Origin: Oscillospiraceae bacterium
GTDB lineage: Bacteria > Bacillota > Clostridia > Oscillospirales > Oscillospiraceae
DNA length: 33,358 nucleotides
Direction: 5' to 3'
NCBI GenBank assembly: GCA_015068395.1
Contig: SVKP01000116.1
Span: 1 to 33,358, forward strand
Made by a program: the position numbers and the translations under genes. The number at the start of each line of letters is the position of its first letter. Within the stretch, counting starts at the first letter, position 1. Positions 15,225 to 25,417 of this stretch are shown one piece after another. The notes beneath the pieces are model-generated. The model made no database searches. It was not told the origin of the DNA and saw nothing but the letters and a program-made list of their open reading frames with translations.

Positions 15225-15253
15225 ATCATAGCACGGAAGCGCGATTCTTGCAA
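15225..15253 (-). promoter_or_regulatory. Promoter of the GNAT-GH13 operon
   Basis: On the minus strand: TTGCAA (15248-15253), 17 bases, TATGAT (15225-15230). It is back to back with the promoter at 15274-15302. Confidence 0.7.
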
Positions 15254-15273
15254 GGGATGAGCCGGAAAAGCGC

Positions 15274-15302
15274 TTGCGAATCCCCCCTCCGCCGTGTATA
15301 AT
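15274..15302 (+). promoter_or_regulatory. Promoter of the SLH-transglutaminase gene
   Basis: TTGCGA (15274-15279), 17 bases, TATAAT (15297-15302). The leader to the ATG at 15351 is about 40 bases. Confidence 0.8.
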
Positions 15303-15350
15303 TGAAACGGTTTTTTCGGAATTCGTATATGGAAAGTGAGGAAGTGCATC

Positions 15351-17141
15351 ATGCGGACAAAACGGGCGGTTTTGAGCTTTTTTCTTGTTTTTGCGCTGCT
15401 TGCCCCGCTGACGTCGGCGCTTGCCGGGTTTGAAGCGGTGCGCGACTATCCGCCGGGGTACTTTGCGGACGTCCCGGAAGAAAGTTGGAGCGCGCCCTAT
15501 ATCCGCGAGGCGTACGAGCTGGGCTTGATGAGCGGCACCGGCGAGGGCGAATTCAGCCCCAAGGGACAGGTGTCCGTGGCGCAGGTGGTCACTGTCGCCG
15601 TTCGCCTGAACGACCTCTACCACGGCGGCAGCGGCGTCGTCGAGGGCGGCGGCGCGCACTGGTACGACGCCGCTGCGGCGCGCGCGGTCTCGCTGGGCGT
15701 CGTCTCCGCCGGACAGTTTGACGAGTACGAGCGCCCCGCCACCCGCGCGGAGGTCGCGGGAACGCTGGCGCGCGCGCTGCCCGCCGCCGAGTTCGCCGCC
15801 GTCCGCTCGGTCGCTTCCCTGCCCGACGTGGACGCCGCGACGCCCTATGCAAAGGAGATTTTTACGCTATACGCCGCGGGCGTTCTGACCGGCAACGACG
15901 GTTACGGCACCTATACGCCCGACGCGGAGCTGACACGGGAGGCGTTTGCCGCGATCCTCTGCCGCATCTGCAAGCCGGAGACGCGCAGCGCGCAGGCGCT
16001 GCTGCCGAAGCCGGCGGACCTGACCGCGCGTACCTCCGACCGGCTGGTCGTGCTCAACGGCGTCCCGGTTTACGGCGCGGTGGTCATCGACGGGGACTAC
16101 TATCTCCCGGCGTCGATCTTCCGCGGCAGCGAATCCATTCTCAGCGGCGCGGTCGCTGTTTATGAGTACAAAGGGAAAGCCGATCTGAATTTTGCCAGAG
16201 CGCTCTTTGTGAAGCAGACCGCCGCGCCGGACTACTGCCTCGCTCCCCCGAACGGGACCGTGCTCGGCGTCGCCGACGCCGCGCCGGACTTCGAATGGGA
16301 CGGCAGGGCGGTGCGGCACATGACGCTGGGCGGACGCTATCACATGTTCCGGCTTTCGGATGTCGCCGATGGTGGGATGACCGTGCGGGACGACAAGCTG
16401 ATCGTTTCGCTCAAGGGCGTGACGCCCGCCTCGCCGACGCCGGAGGAGGACCTTGTCGGGCGCGCCTTGGCGGGACTGCTGCGCGAGACGCCGCGGGACA
16501 CGGTGAAGGCGATCCACGATTATCTTATCAAAACGCTGACCTACGATCCTGACACAGAGGAGTCCTATGCCAGAGAAGAGGCTTCGTTCAAAAAATATCA
16601 GCTGTACAACAACGTCACGCTGGACAGCGGGTACGCCGTCTGCGAGGAGTATTCCTGCCTGTTCATGGAGATGTGCGTGCGCGCGGGCATTCCCTGCGAA
16701 TTCGTCTCCGGCGCGCCGTCCCACGCCTGGAACCGCGTCTGGGTCGACGGGGAGTGGCTTTACATGGACGTCACATGGGACGATACGGACAGCGCGAAAA
16801 ATCCCGTGCGGTACACCTACTTTCTCGTGGGGGCGGAGGTGATGGCGAACGGCCACTACTGGGTGGACGACGACTATCCCTTCACCAATGTCTACGATCC
16901 CGCGTGGGAGGAGCTGGACCCCCAGAACATCACCAGCGCCGACATGTTCCGCAAGTGCCTGTGCGCGCAGGTGAAGATGGGTGTGAACCCGGTCCGCCTG
17001 CGTGTGACGAAGTCCGGCGCCTACGGCGGGACCGGCTGCCTCTACGCCATTCCTGAGCTGGACTGGTGGGTCGTCCGCGGCGGCTATGACAATGCGACCG
17101 GCGAGTACGTCTACTATTTTAACGAGCTGAGCGGCTACTGA
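15351..17141 (+). CDS. Secreted SLH-domain protein with transglutaminase-like (cysteine protease fold) domain
   Basis: A 596-residue exported protein. Signal peptide 1-25 (ends SALA). Three S-layer homology repeats (about 38-82, 100-140, 155-200) would bind secondary wall polymers. Residues about 228-355 resemble the copper amine oxidase N-terminal-like module common in Clostridial surface proteins (LNGVPV...DGDYYLPASIF). The transglutaminase-like domain covers about 380-510: Cys431 in AVCEEYS, His458 in SHAW and Asp473 in YMDVTWDD form the expected triad. An upstream in-frame GTG at 15336 exists, but GAGGAA is 7 bases before the ATG at 15351, so I use that. It is monocistronic, with its own promoter and terminator. 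It probably cross-links or cleaves wall-associated peptides; the substrate is unknown. Confidence 0.9.
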   Translation: MRTKRAVLSFFLVFALLAPLTSALAGFEAVRDYPPGYFADVPEESWSAPYIREAYELGLMSGTGEGEFSPKGQVSVAQVVTVAVRLNDLYHGGSGVVEGGGAHWYDAAAARAVSLGVVSAGQFDEYERPATRAEVAGTLARALPAAEFAAVRSVASLPDVDAATPYAKEIFTLYAAGVLTGNDGYGTYTPDAELTREAFAAILCRICKPETRSAQALLPKPADLTARTSDRLVVLNGVPVYGAVVIDGDYYLPASIFRGSESILSGAVAVYEYKGKADLNFARALFVKQTAAPDYCLAPPNGTVLGVADAAPDFEWDGRAVRHMTLGGRYHMFRLSDVADGGMTVRDDKLIVSLKGVTPASPTPEEDLVGRALAGLLRETPRDTVKAIHDYLIKTLTYDPDTEESYAREEASFKKYQLYNNVTLDSGYAVCEEYSCLFMEMCVRAGIPCEFVSGAPSHAWNRVWVDGEWLYMDVTWDDTDSAKNPVRYTYFLVGAEVMANGHYWVDDDYPFTNVYDPAWEELDPQNITSADMFRKCLCAQVKMGVNPVRLRVTKSGAYGGTGCLYAIPELDWWVVRGGYDNATGEYVYYFNELSGY

Positions 17142-17150
17142 GCCGCTTCG

Positions 17151-17193
17151 ACGCTCCGCGGCGTTCAGACAGGAGGCCGCGGGGCGTTTTTTT
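17151..17193 (+). terminator. Terminator after the SLH-transglutaminase gene
   Basis: A 12-base-pair stem, ACGCTCCGCGGC (17151-17162) with GCCGCGGGGCGT (17176-17187) and one T-G pair, then seven T. Confidence 0.9.
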
Positions 17194-17195
17194 AC

Positions 17196-17224
17196 TTGAT
17201 GTTTCGCGGCAAAGGTGGTATGCT
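17196..17224 (+). promoter_or_regulatory. Promoter of the ATP synthase operon
   Basis: TTGATG (17196-17201), 17 bases, TATGCT (17219-17224), right behind the preceding terminator. The start of atpB at 17257 is about 25 bases from the expected transcript start. Confidence 0.65.
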
Positions 17225-17256
17225 TTACCTTAACAATACGGACGGGAGGGAACGGA

Positions 17257-18093
17257 TTGAAACAACACAAAAAAGGTCTTGTGGTCTGGCTCGTTGTGGT
17301 CCTGATCCTGCTGGGGCTGTCCATCGCCGTCGGCCCCTCCGGCGAACACGGCGACGTTCGGACCGCCATGCGCGACGCGGTGCTGCACGACGTCAACCGC
17401 GTGAGCCTGTTCGGGCTCAAGGACGTGAATCCGGCGCTCATTTCGGCGATGGTGGTGACGGTGCTCCTGCTGCTCGCGGCGCTGCTGATCCGCGTGCTCG
17501 TTATCCCGCGCTTTCAGCTGGTGCCCGGCAAATTCCAGCTTGTGCTGGAAACCGTCGTGGGCCTGCTGGACAACATGGCGAAGGTCACGGAGCCGGGCAG
17601 GTGCTCGTTCATCGGGGCGTACGTCTTTGCGGCGGGCGTCTACATCTTCTGCGGCACGCTCTTTGAGCTCTTCGGCGTTCAGGCGATGACGACGAACGGG
17701 CACCCCATCGCGCTGCCTGCCCCGCTGAGCGACGTGAACGCCGCGATCTGCATGGGCTGCATGAGCTATCTGGTGATCCTCTTCGGCGGCATTTCGCACG
17801 CGGGAATGCACGGCGTCAAGGCAACGCTCAAGGAGTTCTCGCTGCCGATCTCGATGAGCTTTCGCCTGTTCGGCGCGCTGCTTTCGGGCCTGCTGGTCAC
17901 GGAGCTGGTGTACCACTACGCCGCGATGAGCTATGTCGTGCCGGTGCTCGTGGGCGTGATGTTCACGCTGCTCCACGCGCTCGTGCAGGCGTATGTTCTG
18001 ACGATGCTCGTCGGCATGTATTATCACGAGGTCTCCGAAAAGCCCAAGCCCAAGGAAAAAAAGAAGAAAGCGGCGAAGCAGGCGGACGCCTGA
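17257..18093 (+). CDS. atpB: F-type ATP synthase subunit a
   Basis: The membrane stator subunit that forms the ion half-channels next to the c ring. I use TTG at 17257 because GGGAGGGAA is 6 bases upstream; the frame is open further 5', but there the -10 box would lie inside the gene. The protein is then 278 residues with 5-6 hydrophobic segments. The essential arginine lies in SMSFRLFGALLSG (Arg203). The usual Asn of RLFGN is Ala here. The last helix region (LHALVQAYVLTMLVGMYYHE) is typical, and the tail is Lys-rich. First gene of the operon; no atpI gene precedes it. The next gene is 51 bases downstream. Confidence 0.95.
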   Translation: MKQHKKGLVVWLVVVLILLGLSIAVGPSGEHGDVRTAMRDAVLHDVNRVSLFGLKDVNPALISAMVVTVLLLLAALLIRVLVIPRFQLVPGKFQLVLETVVGLLDNMAKVTEPGRCSFIGAYVFAAGVYIFCGTLFELFGVQAMTTNGHPIALPAPLSDVNAAICMGCMSYLVILFGGISHAGMHGVKATLKEFSLPISMSFRLFGALLSGLLVTELVYHYAAMSYVVPVLVGVMFTLLHALVQAYVLTMLVGMYYHEVSEKPKPKEKKKKAAKQADA

Positions 18094-18144
18094 GCCGCCA
18101 AACGGAAGATAACACAAAACATATATATTGGGAGGAAACGCATT

Positions 18145-18504
18145 ATGAATCGCAAGAAATCCTTTGTCCTGTCTCTGCTGGTCCTGCTCGCGCTCACCGT
18201 GGTCCTGCCCGCCGCCGCCTTTGCCGCGGACGGCGCTGCCGTCTCCCCCGAGACCGCCCAGATCGAGGCGGAGGCGGAGACCGTGTCCGGCAAGTCCTTC
18301 GGCTCCGGCCTCGCCATCGGCATTGCGGCCGCGGGCGGCGCGATCGGCATGGGCATCGCCGTGGGCAAGGCCGCCGAAAGCATCTCCCGCCAGCCCGAGT
18401 CCAGCGGCGAGATCCGCTCGGCGATGATGCTGGGCCTTGTGTTCATCGAAACCGCGATCATTTACGCGCTGCTGGTGGTCATTCTGATTATCTTCGTATT
18501 GTAA
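18145..18504 (+). CDS. atpE: F-type ATP synthase subunit c, with N-terminal signal-like extension
   Basis: The rotor ring proteolipid. The last 70 residues are a normal hairpin: a Gly-rich first helix, the polar loop RQP (82-84), and the second helix with the ion-carrying Glu102 (FIETAIIYALL). The protein has 119 residues instead of about 80. Residues 1-28 look like a cleavable signal peptide (MNRKKSF, hydrophobic core, AAAFA-A), followed by an acidic stretch (29-48) that would be on the outside. Aligned on RQP, the helix-1 position that is Gln in Na+-binding c rings (Gln32 of Ilyobacter) is Met69, while the position next to the Glu is Thr103. This argues for proton coupling but does not prove it. 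Confidence 0.95.
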   Translation: MNRKKSFVLSLLVLLALTVVLPAAAFAADGAAVSPETAQIEAEAETVSGKSFGSGLAIGIAAAGGAIGMGIAVGKAAESISRQPESSGEIRSAMMLGLVFIETAIIYALLVVILIIFVL

Positions 18505-18525
18505 TGCGGGAACAGGAGTACGACT

Positions 18526-19008
18526 ATGCCTCTGAATATTGATTGGCAGCAGATTTTGCTGCATCTGCTGAACTTCGCCATTCTGGCGGGCGGCTTGTAC
18601 TTCCTGCTGTACAAGCCGGTGAAGGACTTTATGAACAAGCGCGAGCAGGAGTACCGCACGCTCCACGAGCAGGCGCAGGCGGAGCGCGCCGAGGCGGAGG
18701 AGCTGCGCCGCACGGCGAAGGAGAAGCTCGACGCCGCCGAGGAGGAGATCGCCGCCATGCGCACCGCCGCGAGCGACGAGCTTGAGGCGGAGAAGCAGCG
18801 CCAGCTGGGCGAGGCGCGCGCCGAGGCGCGCCGCATCCTGGAGACCGCCGGAAAGACGGCGGACCTGCGCACCAAGAAGGCGCTCGCCGACGCGAACGAG
18901 GATATCCGCACCCTCGCGGTGGAGGCGGTGAGAAAGATGCTCCTGGCCGACGGCAACGCGCTGGATCACTTCCTCGACGCGGCGGAAGGCGGGTCGCAGG
19001 ATGGCTAA
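18526..19008 (+). CDS. atpF: F-type ATP synthase subunit b
   Basis: The peripheral stalk. An N-terminal membrane helix (about 8-28, QILLHLLNFAILAGGLYFLLY) is followed by KPVKDFMNKREQEY and a long, highly charged coiled coil (Glu/Ala/Arg-rich, about 35-135) that should dimerise. The length, 160 residues, is normal for b and shows no sign of a fused delta domain, unlike the b-delta fusions of mycobacteria. The last codons overlap the start of atpA by 8 bases, so there is no room for a separate delta gene. The C-terminal end of b is what normally contacts the delta C-terminal domain. Confidence 0.95.
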   Translation: MPLNIDWQQILLHLLNFAILAGGLYFLLYKPVKDFMNKREQEYRTLHEQAQAERAEAEELRRTAKEKLDAAEEEIAAMRTAASDELEAEKQRQLGEARAEARRILETAGKTADLRTKKALADANEDIRTLAVEAVRKMLLADGNALDHFLDAAEGGSQDG

Positions 19009-20765
19009 CAAGCAAAAGGCGCCGCGCGCGTTCCTCTGCGCCGCGAGCGAGCCGACGCCGGAGCAGACCAAACGGCTTGAGGCGTTTTTGCAGCGCACCT
19101 ACGGCGAGGAGATCCCGCTGCGCTGGAAGGAGACGCCCTCCATCCGCGAGGGCTTCCGCCTTGAGATCGGCTCCGACGTCTACGACTGGACGCTCGAGGG
19201 TATGATGCGCCAGTTCGAGGCGCGCGTGGACAACGCGTACTCGGACTCGAAGGACGTCATTCCGCTCATGCGCCGGGTCGTGGAGGATTTCATCCCCTCC
19301 GTCGTGCGCGAGGAGAAGGGCGAGGCGATCTTTGTCGGCGACGAGATCGCCCGCGTCCGCGGCCTCCCCGGCGTGCAGTACGGCGAGGTCGTGGAATTCG
19401 AGGGCGGCATTCACGGCATGGTGCAGGATCTGCGGCGCGACAGCGTTGGCGTGATCCTGTTCGGCGCAAACGGCGGCGTTTCCGAGGGCTGCGCCGTCAA
19501 GCGCACCGGGCGCACCGCCGGTATGCCGGTCGGCATCCGGTTTCTGGGCCGCGTGGTCAACGCGCTGGGCGAGCCGATCGACGGCAAGGGCCCCATCGCG
19601 CACGACGCCTACCGCCCCATCGAGGTCGCCGCGCCAGGCATTCTCGACCGCCAGTCGGTCAACCATCCGCTGGAAACCGGCATTTTGTGCATCGACTCGA
19701 TGTTCCCGATCGGCCGCGGCCAGCGCGAGCTGATTATCGGCGACCGCCAGACCGGCAAGACCTCCATCGCCATTGACACGATCATCAACCAGAGATACCG
19801 CAGCGTGCTGTGCATCTATGTCGCCATCGGGCAAAAGGCGAGCTCCGTCGCCCAGATCGCGGCGAATCTGGAGGCGCACGGCGCGATGCAGCACACGATC
19901 ATCGTCAGCGCCTCCGCCTCCGACCCGGCGGCGGAGCAGTATATCGCGCCCTACGCCGCCACGGCGCTGGGCGAGCACTTCATGCACACGGGGCGCGACG
20001 TGCTGATCGTCTACGACGACCTGAGCAAGCATGCCATCGCCTACCGCGCGCTCTCGCTGCTGCTGGAGCGTTCCCCGGGACGCGAGGCCTACCCCGGCGA
20101 TGTGTTCTATCTGCACTCCCGCCTGCTCGAGCGCTCGGCGCACCTGTCCGAAAAGCTCGGCGGCGGCAGCATGACCGCGCTGCCCATCATCGAAACGCAG
20201 GCGGGCGACGTGTCCGCCTATATCCCCACGAACGTCATCTCCATCACCGACGGGCAGATCTATTTGGAGAGCAACCTCTTCTTCGCGGGCCAGCGCCCGG
20301 CGGTGAACGTGGGACTCTCGGTCTCCCGTGTCGGAGGCGACGCGCAAACCAAGGCGATGAAGCGCGCCGCCGGTTCGCTGCGCATCGACCTCGCGCAGTT
20401 CCGTGAGATGGAGGCGTTCACGCAGTTTTCCAGCGACCTCGACGAGGTGACAAAGCGCCAGCTCATCTACGGTCAGGGCCTGATGCGCCTGCTGCGGCAG
20501 GGCCAGTATCAGCCCTATATGCAGCACAGCATGGTGATTCTGCTGATCGCCGCGCTCAACCACACGATGGAGGACATCCCGCTCGACGAGATACCGGTGT
20601 ACCGCCAAAAGCTGCTGGAAGCCATCGAGCGGAGGTACGACGACGTGTGCCGCCGTCTGGACCGCCACGGCAAAATGCACGAGCGCGACGAGGCGCTGCT
20701 TTTGAACGCCGCGAAGGAGTTCTCCGAGCAATGGCGCAGCGGCGTACGCGGAAAGGGGACCTCCG

Positions 20766-20779
<14 letters not shown>
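19001..20779 (+). CDS. atpA: F-type ATP synthase subunit alpha fused at its N-terminus to a delta C-terminal domain
   Basis: The non-catalytic nucleotide-binding subunit of F1, here 592 residues against about 500-510 normally. The alpha part starts near residue 83 (DVIPLMRRVVEDF, then EAIFVGDEIARVRGLPGVQYGEVVEF). Its landmarks are intact: P-loop GDRQTGKTS (247-255) and VSRVGG with the arginine finger Arg443. The extra residues, about 9-76, follow the pattern of the delta/OSCP C-terminal domain: EQTKRLEAFLQRTYGEEIPL (helix, then strand), then SIREGFRLEIGSDVYDWTLEG and a closing helix, matching the delta pattern G-x-x-I-x-x-G-x-x-V-x-D-x-S-x-x-G-x-L. No delta N-terminal domain and no atpH gene are present. 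Its end overlaps atpG by 14 bases. Confidence 0.93.
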
Positions 20780-23026
<2,247 letters not shown>

Positions 23027-23057
23027 CGGCGGGGACGGTACGCAAAGGAGCACAGGC

Positions 23058-23468
23058 ATGGCAAATCCATTTCATCTTCGCATCTGCGCGATGGACCGCG
23101 CGTTTTACGATGGGGGCTGCCTCTCCCTGACGCTGCCGCTTCCCGACGGGCAGCTGGGCATTCTGGCGGGCCACGCGCCGATGGCGGCGGCGGTCGTGCC
23201 GGGAAAGCTGACCGCAAGGCTTGCCGACGGCACGGTGCTCACCGCTGTCACCGGGCACGGCGTCGCGCGCTTCGAGAAAAACGACGCGCTGGTGCTGCTT
23301 GAGAGCATCGAGCGCCCCGAGGAGATCGAGGAAAAACGCGCGGCGGAGAGGCTGGAACAGGCAAAGGAGGCGCTTCGCCTGAGCAAGACGGAGCAGCAGC
23401 GCCGGATCGCGTCGGACATGGTCGCGCACGAGCTGAACCGCGTCAGGCGTGCAAAGGAACCCAAATAA
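23058..23468 (+). CDS. atpC: F-type ATP synthase subunit epsilon
   Basis: The rotor-base and regulatory subunit. The ATG at 23058 is 7 bases after AAAGGAG; the frame is open further upstream within atpD, but that is not credible as coding. The N-terminal beta sandwich contains PDGQLGILAGHAPMAAAVVPG, the epsilon hallmark, and the C-terminal half is two helices (RAAERLEQAKEALRL and the following Arg-rich helix), so the inhibitory arm is present. It has 136 residues. Last gene of the operon, followed by a terminator. Confidence 0.95.
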   Translation: MANPFHLRICAMDRAFYDGGCLSLTLPLPDGQLGILAGHAPMAAAVVPGKLTARLADGTVLTAVTGHGVARFEKNDALVLLESIERPEEIEEKRAAERLEQAKEALRLSKTEQQRRIASDMVAHELNRVRRAKEPK

Positions 23469-23474
23469 ATCGAA

Positions 23475-23510
23475 GAACGGAAGGCGGAGCCTGCGTCCCG
23501 CTTTCCGTTC
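23475..23510 (+). terminator. Probable terminator of the ATP synthase operon
   Basis: GAACGGAAGGCGG pairs with CCGCTTTCCGTTC (13 pairs, one G-T wobble) around a loop of about 10 bases. Only a short AATTAT follows, so termination may be partial or helped by the palindromes downstream. Confidence 0.65.
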
Positions 23511-23512
23511 AA

Positions 23513-23634
23513 TTATAGTAAGCGAATTAATTCGCTTACTATAACAGCCATATTTCTCGGCTGCCGCAGCTCGCGGCGAGAGAAATTGGCGATCAAATCG
23601 TTATAGTAAACACAAAAAAATTGCGTTTACTATA
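23513..23634. repeat. Palindromic repeat cluster with TTATAGTAA ends
   Basis: Three successive dyads. First, a perfect 32-base palindrome (23513-23544: TTATAGTAAGCGAATT and its complement). Second, a hairpin with ATTTCTC/GAGAAAT outer and GCCGC/GCGGC inner stems (about 23552-23586). Third, TATAGTAAAC (23602-23611) with GTTTACTATA (23625-23634), followed by five T. The first and third share TATAGTAA, so the cluster looks like a small element with palindromic ends, or two related palindromes. Confidence 0.75.
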
Positions 23635-23640
23635 TTTTTC

Positions 23641-23669
23641 TTGTTTTATCGTTCGCGGCGTTGTAGAAT
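23641..23669 (+). promoter_or_regulatory. Promoter of the lipoprotein gene at 23700
   Basis: TTGTTT (23641-23646), 17 bases, TAGAAT (23664-23669). The leader is about 24 bases. Confidence 0.6.
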
Positions 23670-23699
23670 AGCCGAAGCGATTGTTACGGAGGAACGCCC

Positions 23700-24716
23700 A
23701 TGAAACGATTTTCCGCGGTGCTGCTTGCGCTGTGCCTGCTTCTGCTTGCCGCCTGCGCGAGGCAGCAAAGCGCGCCGTCTCCGGCGCCGGTACAGGGGCA
23801 GACGCCGCCCGTCGAGGTCCCGGACGTTACCCGGCCCGCGGAGACGCCGCCCGCGCAGCAGCCGGAAAGCGCTCCGTTTGTGGGGCTGAGCGAGCTTGCC
23901 TGCGGCGAGCTGGTGCTTCCCATGCCCTTTGAATATGCCGAGCTCGTGATTGTGGATATCGAGCCGGAGCCGCCGAACGAGCACTGGACTCCGCTCTTTT
24001 CCATCGGCGAAGCCGCCTCGCTCGCGGCGTTCGAGCAGGATTATCCCGGCGAGGACTGGGGCATGGGCTGGCTGTGCTCCGTCTCCCGTCTGGACCGCAT
24101 CGGCTTTGAGGAGTGGGCGTGCAACGACACGCCGGGCACGCGATTGTTTGCCGCGGACGACGAGGGCTTTTACTACCTGCTCTCCGTGCCGACCGACGTG
24201 CGGCTTTACCGCCCCGGACAGGCGCAGGACGAGGAATCGCTGGCGCAGTGGGCGAAGCTGACCGCGTGGGTGGATACGCTGCCCGAGACGCTCATTGAGC
24301 GCAACCGTCTGACGCCCTACGACGCGAGCGAGCTGTTTCTCTACGACTATACCTATGACGGCGAGCATGTCGAGCTGGGCTGCCGCTTTCCCGGGCAGAC
24401 GATGGACCTCGTCCTGCTCTCGCTCTCGCAGCCGGTACGCCGGGGCGCGGGCGGCGTGTGGTGCGTGGAGCGCGTCCACTTTGTCTACAGCGAGTATGAC
24501 TGGACCGTCACGCAGCTCGTCTTCCCCGCCGCGCTCGGCATCGACGAGACCGCCGAGGCGTACTATACGCGCTTGCAGGAGGAGTGCGACGCCGGAGGCC
24601 ATGCGGAGCTGCTAACGCCGGAAGGCGCCGCGCTGGACTATGCGAAGCGCGTGGCGTGGCTCTTTGGCGAGGACGTGTCCGAGACGGATTTTACGCGCGT
24701 GGAGTCCCTTGGCTGA
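23700..24716 (+). CDS. Lipoprotein of unknown function
   Basis: Unrecognised family; 338 residues. The signal peptide ends in lipobox LAAC (Cys19), and a Pro/Ala/Gln-rich linker (about 21-58) tethers the soluble part. The rest is rich in Trp, Tyr, Glu and Asp and looks mixed alpha/beta, with pairs such as EDWGMGWLCSVSRLDRIGFEEW and DDEGFYYLLSVPTDVRLYRPG. No catalytic motif is visible. GGAGGAA precedes the ATG. It has its own promoter and terminator, so it is probably monocistronic. Base composition matches the host flanks. An envelope-bound ligand-binding or stress lipoprotein is possible but unsupported. Confidence 0.8.
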   Translation: MKRFSAVLLALCLLLLAACARQQSAPSPAPVQGQTPPVEVPDVTRPAETPPAQQPESAPFVGLSELACGELVLPMPFEYAELVIVDIEPEPPNEHWTPLFSIGEAASLAAFEQDYPGEDWGMGWLCSVSRLDRIGFEEWACNDTPGTRLFAADDEGFYYLLSVPTDVRLYRPGQAQDEESLAQWAKLTAWVDTLPETLIERNRLTPYDASELFLYDYTYDGEHVELGCRFPGQTMDLVLLSLSQPVRRGAGGVWCVERVHFVYSEYDWTVTQLVFPAALGIDETAEAYYTRLQEECDAGGHAELLTPEGAALDYAKRVAWLFGEDVSETDFTRVESLG

Positions 24717-24725
24717 CAAAACACG

Positions 24726-24757
24726 AAAACGAAGGCTTTTTGCGGCCTTCGTTTTTT
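24726..24757 (+). terminator. Terminator after the lipoprotein gene
   Basis: AAAACGAAGGC (24726-24736) pairs perfectly with GCCTTCGTTTT (24745-24755) and ends in six T. Confidence 0.9.
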
Positions 24758-24772
24758 GTATCGTTTTCCGTA

Positions 24773-24801
24773 TTGCGCTTTCGTGAACAAGCGTTCATAA
24801 T
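24773..24801 (+). promoter_or_regulatory. Promoter of xpt-guaA
   Basis: TTGCGC (24773-24778), 17 bases, CATAAT (24796-24801). Only about 28 bases lie between the expected transcript start and the xpt ATG, which is too short for a purine riboswitch. Confidence 0.7.
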
Positions 24802-24835
24802 AGAAAGCACCATACATTATGAGGAGGCGATTTCC

Positions 24836-25414
24836 ATGCAGCTGCTCATTGACCGCATCCGTGCCGAGGGCAAGGTCCTGCCCGGAGACATCATCAAGGT
24901 GGACGGCTTTTTGAACCACCGCGTCGACACTGGGCTTCTCTCCTCCCTCGCGGACGAGTTTGCGAAGTATTTCCCCATTGACAAGCTTACCATGGTCCTC
25001 ACCGCAGAGGCAAGCGGCATCGCGCTGGCAACGATCTGCGCCCAGAAATACGGTGTTCCCCTGCTGTTCGCCAAGAAGGCGAAGAGCGACAACATCGAGG
25101 GCGGTCTGTACCAGAGCGATGTTTTTTCGTATACCTACAAGAAGAAGGTCACTTACATCATTTCGCAGGAGTGGCTGCATGCGGACGACCATGTTCTCAT
25201 TATTGACGATTTTATGGCAAAGGGCAACGCCATGCAGGGTCTTGTCGACCTCGTCAACGCCGCCGGCGCGACGCTTGAGGGCATCGGCATCGCCATCGAG
25301 AAGGGCTTCCAAGACGGCGGCGACCGCTTCCGCGGGCTCGGCGTACCCTACAAGGCGCTCGCGGTCATCGACCGCGTCGAGGGCACGGAGCTCTTCTTCC
25401 GTGACGAGGATTGA
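24836..25414 (+). CDS. xpt: Xanthine phosphoribosyltransferase
   Basis: Converts xanthine and PRPP to XMP in purine salvage. The ATG at 24836 follows GAGGAGG at 8 bases; the frame is open further upstream but runs through the promoter. The 192-residue protein matches the length of Bacillus Xpt (194). The PRPP-binding motif is VLIIDDFMAKGNAM (two acidic residues, then a small-residue loop). Also typical are LTAEASGIALAT and the flexible-loop region AKSDNIEGGLYQSDVFSYT. Three bases separate its stop from guaA, so the XMP product can pass directly to GMP synthase in the same operon. Confidence 0.95.
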   Translation: MQLLIDRIRAEGKVLPGDIIKVDGFLNHRVDTGLLSSLADEFAKYFPIDKLTMVLTAEASGIALATICAQKYGVPLLFAKKAKSDNIEGGLYQSDVFSYTYKKKVTYIISQEWLHADDHVLIIDDFMAKGNAMQGLVDLVNAAGATLEGIGIAIEKGFQDGGDRFRGLGVPYKALAVIDRVEGTELFFRDED

Positions 25415-25417
25415 GCG

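Noticed and set aside
13277-15301. Very long open frame antisense to the GH13 and GNAT genes (similar ones lie opposite nhaC, dacA, vanW, atpA, guaA and the CapD-like gene)
   Set aside because: In GC-rich genes with strong third-position bias the antisense frame is often open. Compositions rich in Arg, His and Ala, lack of SDs, and clear real genes on the other strand mark them as shadows.
24584-24835. 5' extension of xpt
   Set aside because: It would run through the lipoprotein gene end, its terminator and the xpt promoter; the ATG at 24836 has a proper SD and gives the family length.
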